Origin: an uncultured Ruminococcus sp.
Lineage (GTDB): Bacteria > Bacillota > Clostridia > Oscillospirales > Acutalibacteraceae
DNA: 6,684 bases
Assembly: GCA_902773155.1 (NCBI GenBank)
Contig: CACYDK010000180.1
Location: 1 to 6,684 of the forward strand
Direction: 5' to 3'
The notes beneath the pieces were generated by a model, which was given only the letters and a program-made list of their open reading frames with translations, was not told where the DNA came from and made no database searches. Every line of letters begins with the position of its first letter. Positions within the stretch are counted from its first letter, which is position 1. Below are positions 1 through 5,998 of the stretch, piece after piece. The position numbers and the translations under genes are program-made.

Positions 1-23
1 CTTGAATACTATAACCAAAATTA

Positions 24-53
24 AAACAGACGGCTCATTTGAACCGTCTGTTT
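24..53 (-). terminator. Intrinsic terminator of the CPBP-tadA unit
   Basis: A perfect 10-bp stem pairs 24-33 with 44-53. After one mismatch, two more pairs form inside it around a four-base loop. Read on the minus strand, the stem ends in a T-rich run (CTGTTTTAATTTT), as expected for Rho-independent termination after tadA. The ascending arm lies inside the last tadA codons (Asn-Arg-Arg) and the stop codon sits in the apical part. On the plus strand the trailing T run is only GTTTCT, so termination of a convergent gene off the left edge is possible but weaker. Confidence 0.8.
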
Positions 54-493
54 CTCATATCAATAAAAAAGTTTTTTAATATTTCCGAGCATTCATCACC
101 CAGAATGCCGCCTGTAAAGTCCGGACGAAAATTGTTTTCCATATTGAAAAGCATTAAATTCGAACTGCACGCACCGTTCTTTTTATCGTATGCTCCGAAA
201 TATACCTTAGGGATTCTCGCGTTAACAATGGCTCCGGCGCACATAGGACACGGCTCCAGCGTTACATAAAGCTCGCATTCCCATAGCCTCCAGCCGCCTA
301 ACCTTTCGCAGGCCTTGTAAATTGCCTCGGTTTCAGCGTGGAAAAGAGCGTTTTTTCCTGTTTCTCTGCGGTTATAGGCAGAAGAAACAACCTCGCCGTT
401 TTTGGTTATTATTGCTCCTATCGGGACTTCTCGCAGCTTATATGCTATCTTTGCCTGCTCGATAGCGAGTCTCATAAAATCTTCGTTATTCAT
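35..493 (-). CDS. tadA: tRNA(adenine34) deaminase TadA
   Basis: Zinc-dependent cytoplasmic enzyme that deaminates adenosine to inosine at wobble position 34, in bacteria chiefly of tRNA-Arg(ACG), so that one tRNA reads several codons. The 152-residue protein has the cytidine/deoxycytidylate deaminase fold signatures: the HAE motif (His52, catalytic Glu54) and PCPMC (Pro81, Cys82, Cys85), which supply the zinc ligands and proton shuttle. Length is close to the usual 150-165 residues. I chose the ATG at 493-491 over an upstream in-frame ATG (565) because it gives the family-typical N-terminus (MNNEDFMRLAIEQA) and forms an ATGA overlap with the stop codon of the upstream CPBP gene. The longer form would lie 24 codons inside that gene. 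Its own ribosome binding site is weak (GAGACG), which fits translational coupling. A terminator overlaps the 3' end. A related nucleoside deaminase remains a small possibility. Confidence 0.93.
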   Translation of the reverse strand: MNNEDFMRLAIEQAKIAYKLREVPIGAIITKNGEVVSSAYNRRETGKNALFHAETEAIYKACERLGGWRLWECELYVTLEPCPMCAGAIVNARIPKVYFGAYDKKNGACSSNLMLFNMENNFRPDFTGGILGDECSEILKNFFIDMRNRRFK

Positions 494-1425
494 ATGCTGA
501 TCGTCTCTAATGTTCTTAAAATCAGTATGATTCCGGCGACTATCATACCGGCTGATGTGAAGCACTTTTTGACTCTGAATCGATATTCAATTCTGTTTAC
601 ATCGGAAATACTGAAGTAGTCCTTTTTAATTCCGATTACACCGGCGCAAACAAGTCCGGCAACTGCTACAATAAGTATTACCGCAAAGTAGATGATGTTT
701 AACAGCGTTTCGTCCATATTGCTTTGCAGCATTGCGCTGACAATAACGCTGAAAAGGTTTATCAGGAAATGCGTGATTACAGCAGGAATGATTGATTGTT
801 CCTTTACTGTCATAAAACCGAGCGCAAGACCCACAACGAATGTAAAGGGGATTTGGGTGATATTTCCGTGAAGCAGAGCGAAAAGCACCGATGAAACCAG
901 TATTGCGAGCGTTGAGCCATATGGCTTGATCGTGTGCAGAATAATTCCTCTGAAAAGGAATTCTTCAACAAGCGCAGGAATAACGGCAACGCTGAAAATT
1001 TGGAGAATAAACATTGGCGCGTCGGGAATATTTGTTTCGAGGTTTACTCCGTTTTCAATGTTAAAAAAGCTGAAATTCGTAAGCAGGATATCAGTCATGT
1101 AGCTCGAAACAAAAGATGTGGTAAGAGCCATAAACACCAAAGGGAGAACGTCGGTAAATCTTCCTTTTTTTACAGGTACGAGCTCCGAAAGGCTTCTCTC
1201 GGATATTTTTCCATAAAAAAGACCTGTAAGAAAAATACTTGTTATCGAGGTTATTATGTCTATTATAGGCTCCAACACCGGATTTGTCGGATTCACTTTA
1301 AAAGCGTAGTAACACAATAAATACAGCGCGGTAGGCACAATGCTCAGTGTGATAGACGTCAGAATAATTAAAAGCCCGATCCCGGAGCACTGTTTTTTAT
1401 AGTGTTTCAGTTCATAAGGATTCAT
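490..1425 (-). CDS. CPBP family intramembrane glutamic endopeptidase
   Basis: Polytopic membrane protein of 311 residues in the CPBP (CAAX protease and bacteriocin-processing, Abi) family. The three family motifs are present in order: EEFLFR with Glu154, Glu155 and Arg159; FALLH with Phe182 and His186; and HFLIN with His219 and Asn223. These form the intramembrane glutamate/histidine active site. Hydrophobic stretches lie near residues 15-40, 53-71, 92-108, 137-155, 170-186, 191-205, 211-233, 241-265 and 291-304, giving about eight membrane passes, with a basic cytoplasmic-looking linker at 266-290. Bacterial members are linked to bacteriocin maturation or immunity, or to processing of membrane proteins; this one's substrate cannot be told from sequence. 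The ATG at 1425 is preceded by GGAAG with 7-base spacing. The last codons overlap the start of tadA by four bases (ATGA), so the two are co-transcribed and probably translationally coupled. Confidence 0.9.
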   Translation of the reverse strand: MNPYELKHYKKQCSGIGLLIILTSITLSIVPTALYLLCYYAFKVNPTNPVLEPIIDIITSITSIFLTGLFYGKISERSLSELVPVKKGRFTDVLPLVFMALTTSFVSSYMTDILLTNFSFFNIENGVNLETNIPDAPMFILQIFSVAVIPALVEEFLFRGIILHTIKPYGSTLAILVSSVLFALLHGNITQIPFTFVVGLALGFMTVKEQSIIPAVITHFLINLFSVIVSAMLQSNMDETLLNIIYFAVILIVAVAGLVCAGVIGIKKDYFSISDVNRIEYRFRVKKCFTSAGMIVAGIILILRTLETISI

Positions 1426-1443
1426 TATATCACTTCCATTTTG

Positions 1444-1472
1444 ATATTATCATAACAGAGTGATGATTGCAA
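1444..1472 (-). promoter_or_regulatory. Putative promoter of the CPBP-tadA unit
   Basis: On the minus strand an extended -10 (TG-T-TATGAT) lies at 1457-1449. An overlapping alternative is TTGCAA at 1472-1467, then 17 bp, then TAATAT at 1449-1444. Transcription would start near 1437-1442, only a few bases upstream of the CPBP ribosome binding site (1433-1437), so the 5' leader would be very short. The match is reasonable but the exact -10 hexamer is uncertain in this AT-rich stretch. Confidence 0.45.
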
Positions 1473-1508
1473 GAAAAACTGCAAATAGTTACATTCTTTT
1501 TACAAAAA

Positions 1509-1537
1509 TTGACAGCATTATTCTTAAAGATTATACT
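1509..1537 (+). promoter_or_regulatory. Distal sigma-A-type promoter P1 of the CDP-alditol gene set
   Basis: TTGACA at 1509-1514 and TATACT at 1532-1537 are separated by 17 bp, a near-perfect vegetative promoter. The start site would be near 1544, giving a leader of about 99 nt before the cytidylyltransferase gene. A 10-bp perfect palindrome, TTTCTAGAAA (1540-1549), sits on the predicted start site and could be an operator. It could also be chance in AT-rich DNA. Confidence 0.6.
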
Positions 1538-1584
1538 TATTTCTAGAAAATACCGCAATAATAAAAATAGAATCTGCTTCTAAA

Positions 1585-1613
1585 TTGACTTTGTGTATTT
1601 TCTGTGGTAAAAT
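1585..1613 (+). promoter_or_regulatory. Proximal sigma-A-type promoter P2 of the CDP-alditol gene set
   Basis: TTGACT at 1585-1590 and TAAAAT at 1608-1613 are separated by 17 bp. The predicted start is near 1620, which leaves a leader of about 22 nt containing the strong GGAGGT ribosome binding site at 1633-1638. It lies in tandem with P1, 76 bp downstream of it. Confidence 0.65.
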
Positions 1614-1632
1614 TATTTGAATGCTACTCTAT

Positions 1633-1638
1633 GGAGGT
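1633..1638 (+). promoter_or_regulatory. Ribosome binding site that fixes the cytidylyltransferase start
   Basis: GGAGGT ends 4 bases before the ATG at 1643. It overlaps the in-frame ATG at 1631 and lies downstream of the GTG at 1604, which itself overlaps the P2 -10 region. Both longer starts are therefore excluded and 1643 is favoured. Confidence 0.85.
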
Positions 1639-1642
1639 AATT

Positions 1643-2332
1643 ATGAATACCGCGATTATACTTGCTGGAGGAGTAGGCTCCAGAATGGGAGTCGACTGCC
1701 CGAAACAGTATCTGATAGTAAACGATAAGCCGATTATCATTTATTGTTTGGAGATCTTTGAGAAGCATAAAAATATCGACAGTATTGTCATTGTCGTTAG
1801 CGACGAGTGGAAGGAATACGTCGAGGAGCAGGTTGCTAAATACGGGATTACCCGGGTATGCGGATACGCTCCGGCAGGAAGAACAAGACAGCACTCCATC
1901 TTCAACGGACTTTTATCCGCCGAGGAAAATGCCCCCGAAACTACCGTATGTATTATCCACGACGCCGCACGTCCTCTGGTTTCCGATAAGATCATTGATG
2001 ATTGTATTGTCGGAGCTGTTGAGGACGACGGAGCTATGCCTGTTATAAGCGTTAAGGATACTATTTATCAGAGCAAGGACGGCAAGAGTATTGACAATTT
2101 GCTCAAGCGTTCCGAGCTTTTTGCGGGTCAGGCTCCCGAAAGCTTTGATTTTAAGAAGTATCTTGAGATACATCGCTCGGTAAGCGACGATGAAATTGCC
2201 GCAACAGCCGGAAGCAGCGAGATCGCTTACAGGCATAATATGAAGATCCGCCTTGTAGAGGGCAGTGAACGCAACTTCAAAATTACTACCATAGAAGCTT
2301 TAGATGCTTTTAAAACTATAGTTAACGGTTAA
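1643..2332 (+). CDS. IspD/TarI-family cytidylyltransferase, probably alditol-phosphate
   Basis: Cytoplasmic nucleotidyltransferase of 229 residues that transfers CMP from CTP to a phosphorylated polyol. Visible motifs: the CTP-binding loop LAGGVGSRMG (7-16, Arg14) followed by PKQ (Lys21), GRTRQHS (79-85), HDAARPL (106-112, Asp107), DT (139-140), Arg156, a GQAPESF element (162-168) where IspD and TarI usually have TPQ, and NFKIT (211-215, Lys213). The family includes IspD (2-C-methyl-D-erythritol 4-phosphate, isoprenoid pathway) and TarI/Bcs1 (ribitol 5-phosphate, teichoic acid or capsule). Motifs alone do not separate them. Context does: it heads a set with a polyol-phosphate dehydrogenase, a ketose-phosphate epimerase and a CDP-alditol transferase, so I infer CDP-alditol synthesis. 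The gap to the next gene is 12 bp. A housekeeping ispD function is the main alternative. Confidence 0.85.
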   Translation: MNTAIILAGGVGSRMGVDCPKQYLIVNDKPIIIYCLEIFEKHKNIDSIVIVVSDEWKEYVEEQVAKYGITRVCGYAPAGRTRQHSIFNGLLSAEENAPETTVCIIHDAARPLVSDKIIDDCIVGAVEDDGAMPVISVKDTIYQSKDGKSIDNLLKRSELFAGQAPESFDFKKYLEIHRSVSDDEIAATAGSSEIAYRHNMKIRLVEGSERNFKITTIEALDAFKTIVNG

Positions 2333-2344
2333 AGGAGGTTTCTT

Positions 2345-3397
2345 ATGGACACCATGAAAGCTCGCGTTTTACACGCGGTCGGAGATTTACGGTATGAGGA
2401 TTACCCGATTCCCGAGCTCAAGGAGGATGAGGTTCTTCTTAAGGTCAGAGCCTGCGGTATATGCGGATCGGATATCCCGAGAATATTTGTCAATGGAACA
2501 TATCATTTTCCCACGATTCCCGGTCATGAGTTTGCCGGTGAGGTTGTAGCGGCCGCCGCTAAGGAGAATGAACACCTTATCGGTACGAGAGCGGCAGTAT
2601 TTCCGCTTATTCCGTGCCGCAAGTGTACAAGCTGTAATAAAGGTGTTTATGAAACCTGTAAGAGCTATGATTATCTCGGCTCCCGCTCAGACGGCGCCTT
2701 TGCCGAATATGTAAGAGTACCCGTATGGAACCTCGTTCCTATAGCCGATAACGTTACCTTTGAAGAAGCCGCGATGGCCGAACCTGTAGCCGTAGGTCTC
2801 CACGCTTTAAGACGTGCCGGAGTTAATATCGGCGATACAGTCGTTATTTACGGTCCCGGTACTATTGGTATGATCATCGCCCAGTGGGCCAGAGCCTGGG
2901 GTGCGAGCAAGGTTCTGCTCGTTGGCACCGATATGAACAACTATGATTTTATCGAAGAGCTTGGATTCTTTGACCACTTTAACGCTTCTCACGGCGATCC
3001 TATCGAATGGGTTATGGAAAAAACCGGCGGCAACGGCGCCGATATCGCAATTGAGGCGGTTGGTATCGCAACGACGGCATGCAACTGTCTTGACAGCGTA
3101 GCTTCCGGCGGAAAGGTCATCTTTGTAGGAAACCCTCACGGAGATTTCACCTTCCCGCAGAACACCTACTGGCAGATTTTAAGAAAGCAGCTTCAGGTTT
3201 TCGGAACATGGAATTCTGCCTACAATAATACTCCCACGAGCGACTGGAGCGTTGTTGTTGACGCTATGTCCTCCGGGGCAATCAAGGTTAAGCCTCTCAT
3301 TACTCATAGATTTACTCTTGAGAATATGGATGAGGGTCTAGATATTATGAGAAACGGCAAGGAATTCTACAGCAAGGTTATGGTCATTAACGACTAA
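2345..3397 (+). CDS. Zinc-dependent medium-chain polyol-phosphate dehydrogenase, GatD-like
   Basis: NAD(P)-dependent MDR-family alcohol dehydrogenase of 350 residues. It has catalytic-zinc ligands in CGICGSD (Cys40), GHE (His61, Glu62) and AEPVAVGLHA (Glu146). A complete four-cysteine structural zinc site is present (Cys91, Cys94, Cys97, Cys105), as is a Rossmann GPGTIG loop (170-175). The segment after the catalytic Cys (SDIPRIF), the SRSDGAFAEY stretch and the ILRKQLQVFGTWN stretch resemble galactitol-1-phosphate 5-dehydrogenase GatD. TarJ-type ribulose-5-phosphate reductases are also MDR proteins but, from memory of S. aureus TarJ, lack the structural cysteines. With no sugar phosphotransferase genes nearby, I infer the reverse direction: reduction of a ketose-phosphate at C2 to the alditol-phosphate used by the upstream cytidylyltransferase. 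The start at 2345 has AGGAGG at 2333-2338 with 6-base spacing, better than the ATG three codons later. Exact substrate unknown. Confidence 0.87.
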   Translation: MDTMKARVLHAVGDLRYEDYPIPELKEDEVLLKVRACGICGSDIPRIFVNGTYHFPTIPGHEFAGEVVAAAAKENEHLIGTRAAVFPLIPCRKCTSCNKGVYETCKSYDYLGSRSDGAFAEYVRVPVWNLVPIADNVTFEEAAMAEPVAVGLHALRRAGVNIGDTVVIYGPGTIGMIIAQWARAWGASKVLLVGTDMNNYDFIEELGFFDHFNASHGDPIEWVMEKTGGNGADIAIEAVGIATTACNCLDSVASGGKVIFVGNPHGDFTFPQNTYWQILRKQLQVFGTWNSAYNNTPTSDWSVVVDAMSSGAIKVKPLITHRFTLENMDEGLDIMRNGKEFYSKVMVIND

Positions 3398-3408
3398 TGA
3401 GGTAAAAT

Positions 3409-4074
3409 ATGCGCGGTATGCTTTCACCTTCCGTTATGTGCGCCGATCTGCTTCATTTGGCGGAAGAAATTGAGAATCTTGATAGATTAGGCGTTGAGTT
3501 TCTTCATATTGATTTTATGGATAACAAATTTGTTCCAAATATCACCTTTGATACGAATATGGTCAGGAGCTTCAAAAAGCCTATGAAAAATATCCGCAGG
3601 GATATCCATATTATGGCTTTTGAGCCGCAACAGTTTTTTGACGCCATGGAAATCGGTGAAAACGATATGGTTTCGGTTCATCTGGAGGCCTGCGAGGACG
3701 CTCACAGGGTGTTGAAGGATATAAAAGACAGGGGCGCAAGCCCGTGTCTAGCTATTAGTCCCGATACTCCGGTTGAAGCCGTTGTCGAATACCTCGATGA
3801 GGTTTACGCCATCCTGCTTATGACGGTGTATCCCGGATTTGCCGGACAGCCGATGGCTCCGGGCAGTATGGACAAGCTGTCCGCATTAAGAAAACTGATC
3901 GACGAAAGCGGAAAGAACGTTCTTATTGAGGTCGACGGACACGTAAGCTGGAACCATTGCGGTGAAATGCGTAGCCGCGGAGCGGATATCTTTGTTGCCG
4001 GTTCATCGTCCGTTTACGGAAAGTCTTATCCGCTTGAAGAAGCGGTAAATAAGTTCTATTCATTAGTACAGTAG
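3409..4074 (+). CDS. Ribulose-phosphate 3-epimerase family protein, AlsE-like
   Basis: TIM-barrel epimerase of 221 residues that inverts C3 of a ketose-phosphate. The metal and acid/base residues of the Rpe family are all present: His33 and Asp35 in HIDFMD, His67 in DIHIM, and Asp176 in EVDG. The phosphate-side VYPGFAGQ (140-147) and AGSSSVYG (197-204) elements are recognisable. Several family-typical residues differ: HFVPN is KFVPN after DN instead of DG, the usual NPxTP is SPDTP, and VDGGI is VDGHVS. The LSPSVMCADLL opening and MTVYPGFAGQPMAPGSMDKL resemble allulose-6-phosphate 3-epimerase AlsE more than pentose-phosphate Rpe. It lies 11 bp after the dehydrogenase, with GAGG at 3399-3402 favouring this ATG over the one at 3418. 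In this setting it probably supplies the ketose-phosphate for the dehydrogenase, but whether a pentulose or hexulose is not decidable here. Confidence 0.87.
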   Translation: MRGMLSPSVMCADLLHLAEEIENLDRLGVEFLHIDFMDNKFVPNITFDTNMVRSFKKPMKNIRRDIHIMAFEPQQFFDAMEIGENDMVSVHLEACEDAHRVLKDIKDRGASPCLAISPDTPVEAVVEYLDEVYAILLMTVYPGFAGQPMAPGSMDKLSALRKLIDESGKNVLIEVDGHVSWNHCGEMRSRGADIFVAGSSSVYGKSYPLEEAVNKFYSLVQ

Positions 4075-4080
4075 TTTTAT

Positions 4081-4095
4081 GGGGGATTTGGGTTG
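4081..4095 (+). promoter_or_regulatory. Unusual initiation region of the transferase gene
   Basis: A GGGGGA Shine-Dalgarno-like run (4081-4086) precedes a TTG start at 4093. The same bases contain an out-of-frame ATG (4079) opening a five-codon reading frame that ends at TGA 4094-4096, overlapping the TTG codon. No in-frame ATG occurs until codon 17, which would cut into the first predicted strand of the protein, so TTG is favoured. Confidence 0.6.
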
Positions 4096-5871
4096 AAGTA
4101 CAACGTTAGTGTCAACAGTGTTGTTATCGAGAAGAAATCTATGTTAATCAATATTTCGGGCGAGTTCATCGACCCGTCGATTAATCCTAAATTTCTCTCC
4201 TCACCGAAGATTATACTTTATTTTACTAACGGCAAAGAGGATAGAAGGATTCCTCTGGTTATTAAAGCTAAGGATAAGATATATATTGACGGAAAGTGTA
4301 TTTTCAGCGGAACATACGCTTACCGTCTCGATTGTATTTTCTGGAAAACGAGGGGACAGGGGCTCCCGTTTGATATGCACTTGCATGTAAGCTTTGCCGA
4401 TTTCTACGAGGAGAATATTCCCATGGATATCACTCCGGTCGAATACGAACAGGACAACAGGTTTTTCTCTGTGGATTTTAAGGGCGACCATTACAGCTTT
4501 GTGTCATATCCGGAAAAGCTTGCGTCCGAGGGCAGAAAGGCCGCGATCGCAAACTTTGCAAATCTTGTATTGAAGTATATTGCGCTGTTGTTCTCGCTGA
4601 TCCTCATACCCTTGTTTATAATTGAGGGCTTGCTTACGTTCACAGGGTTTGTGTCAATGCCCAAAAAGATAAACGATCCCAACGGGCTTAAGCGCTTGAT
4701 ATCATACGTTATCTACCGTATGTCGTCCGTATCGAGAGACAGCTTTACTATGGAAAGATACAAAAGAAATCTTATCCGAAAGAAGTATAAGCACAAGAGA
4801 CGTCACGCGGTTCAGCCCAATAAGATAACTTTCTTCTCGGTTAGGCGCGAGGAGGTCTCCGGAAACTTTGAGTTTGTGTATAATAAACTCAAGGACGATA
4901 AGAGTCTCGATATTCAGTTTATGTTTAATACTAAGCCGATAAGAGATTTATCAAGAAAAGAAATCGACGACTTCGCAGAGATGTGCGCTACAAGTAAGGT
5001 GATCATTCTAGATGAATATACTCCTCAGATACATCTTATCGACTTAAAACCCGAGACAAAGCTCGTACAGCTCTGGCACGCGTGCGGAGCGTTCAAAACG
5101 TTCGGCTTTACCCGTCTCGGTAAGCCCAAGGGCTCTCCTCAGCCGACCCGTATGCACCGCTCCTACGATTATGTTACTGTAAGCTCCGCCTTCTGTAAAA
5201 AATGTCATAGTGAGGGCTTCGGTATCGCTACCGATAACGTTGTTCCTACAGGTATTGCCCGTACCGATATTTTCTTTGACAGCGAGTACAGGGAAAAGGT
5301 CACTAAACAGTTCTTTGACGAGCATCCGAGCTTTGTCGGTAAGAAGATCATACTATTCGCGCCGACCTTCCGCGGAAACGTAAAGGAAACCGCGAGATAT
5401 CCCATGGAATTATTCGATATCGCCGAGGCATGCGAGAATCTAAGCGATGAGTACGCTATTATTATTAAACATCATCCGTTTATTACCGAGCAGCATCCGA
5501 TACCCGAGCAGTACTCCGACAGAGTAATTGACCTTTCCGAGAGTACGGAAATCAACGATCTTCTTTTTGTTTCGGATATTATCATCAGCGACTACTCCTC
5601 GCTTGTTTTCGAGGCTTCGCTTCTTGACATTCCCATGCTTTTCTATGCTTATGATTTGCAGTCGTATATCAAATCCCGTGATTTCTACTTTGATTTCAAG
5701 CTTTATATTCCCGGTAAGATTTGTTATACCTTCTACGATCTTATTAACGCTATAAAGGACGGAGACTTTGAAACCGAGAAGATTGCCAGATTCAGAGATA
5801 TGTTCTTTGATAATCTCGACGGTCATTCTTCCGAGAGGATCGCTGAATTGATTCGCGGTTGTTTAAAATAA
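4093..5871 (+). CDS. CDP-glycerol/CDP-ribitol glycerophosphotransferase family protein (TagF/TarL-like)
   Basis: Transferase of 592 residues that moves an alditol-phosphate from a CDP-alditol to a cell-surface acceptor at the inner face of the membrane, as in wall teichoic acid polymerisation. The C-terminal Glyphos_transf (GT-B-like) domain spans about 245-590. Its motifs are LWHACGAFKTFG (328-338, catalytic-type His329), a glycine-threonine-Arg segment GIARTD (387-392), APTFRG (423-428), the IIKHHP element (His460, His461) and SDYSSLVFEA (499-508), followed by YAYDL (518-522). Before it come a beta-rich N-terminal domain (about 1-150) that I do not recognise, a hydrophobic stretch (about 154-188) able to anchor the protein in the membrane, and a strongly basic segment (222-240). 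Most TagF enzymes are monotopic. The start is TTG, 18 bp after the epimerase gene. Whether it is a polymerase, a primase or a single-unit decorating enzyme cannot be told. Confidence 0.9.
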   Translation: MKYNVSVNSVVIEKKSMLINISGEFIDPSINPKFLSSPKIILYFTNGKEDRRIPLVIKAKDKIYIDGKCIFSGTYAYRLDCIFWKTRGQGLPFDMHLHVSFADFYEENIPMDITPVEYEQDNRFFSVDFKGDHYSFVSYPEKLASEGRKAAIANFANLVLKYIALLFSLILIPLFIIEGLLTFTGFVSMPKKINDPNGLKRLISYVIYRMSSVSRDSFTMERYKRNLIRKKYKHKRRHAVQPNKITFFSVRREEVSGNFEFVYNKLKDDKSLDIQFMFNTKPIRDLSRKEIDDFAEMCATSKVIILDEYTPQIHLIDLKPETKLVQLWHACGAFKTFGFTRLGKPKGSPQPTRMHRSYDYVTVSSAFCKKCHSEGFGIATDNVVPTGIARTDIFFDSEYREKVTKQFFDEHPSFVGKKIILFAPTFRGNVKETARYPMELFDIAEACENLSDEYAIIIKHHPFITEQHPIPEQYSDRVIDLSESTEINDLLFVSDIIISDYSSLVFEASLLDIPMLFYAYDLQSYIKSRDFYFDFKLYIPGKICYTFYDLINAIKDGDFETEKIARFRDMFFDNLDGHSSERIAELIRGCLK

Positions 5872-5875
5872 ATAC

Positions 5876-5904
5876 TTGACAAATATTATTAATGGTTGTA
5901 TAAT
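5876..5904 (+). promoter_or_regulatory. Perfect-consensus promoter of the infC-rpmI operon
   Basis: TTGACA (5876-5881), a 17-bp spacer and TATAAT (5899-5904) match the vegetative sigma consensus at every position. Transcription should start near 5911. The -35 box begins five bases after the transferase stop codon, so no separate terminator fits between the two operons. Confidence 0.92.
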
Positions 5905-5998
5905 AACCTAGGTAGAATAAAGAAAGACTGAATGTCTTCACCTGTGGGGTAACGTCTGCACGGGTCAATACTTAGGTGTAAAGCTTAATTTGTATTGT

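Noticed and set aside
494..565. 24-codon N-terminal extension of tadA
   Set aside because: It lies wholly inside the CPBP gene, has no TadA-like sequence, and the ATGA overlap gives a better start.
934..1320. 128-codon plus-strand frame opposite the CPBP gene
   Set aside because: It is antisense to a gene with clear family motifs, and its product has no recognisable domain.
1604..1642. Upstream GTG or ATG (1631) start for the cytidylyltransferase
   Set aside because: The GTG overlaps the promoter -10 region and ATG 1631 overlaps the ribosome binding site. The family N-terminus begins at 1643.
1643..2332. Firm call as housekeeping ispD
   Set aside because: The motifs fit the IspD/TarI family as a whole, and the neighbours are alditol-phosphate enzymes with no isoprenoid genes. 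The symbol was left blank.
5440..5826. 128-codon minus-strand frame opposite the transferase
   Set aside because: It lies inside the conserved catalytic domain on the other strand; it is a shadow of codon bias with no ribosome binding site or motif seen.
1643..5871. Horizontally acquired island
   Set aside because: Base composition and codon use look like the flanking tadA and infC genes, and there are no repeats, integrase or tRNA at the edges.
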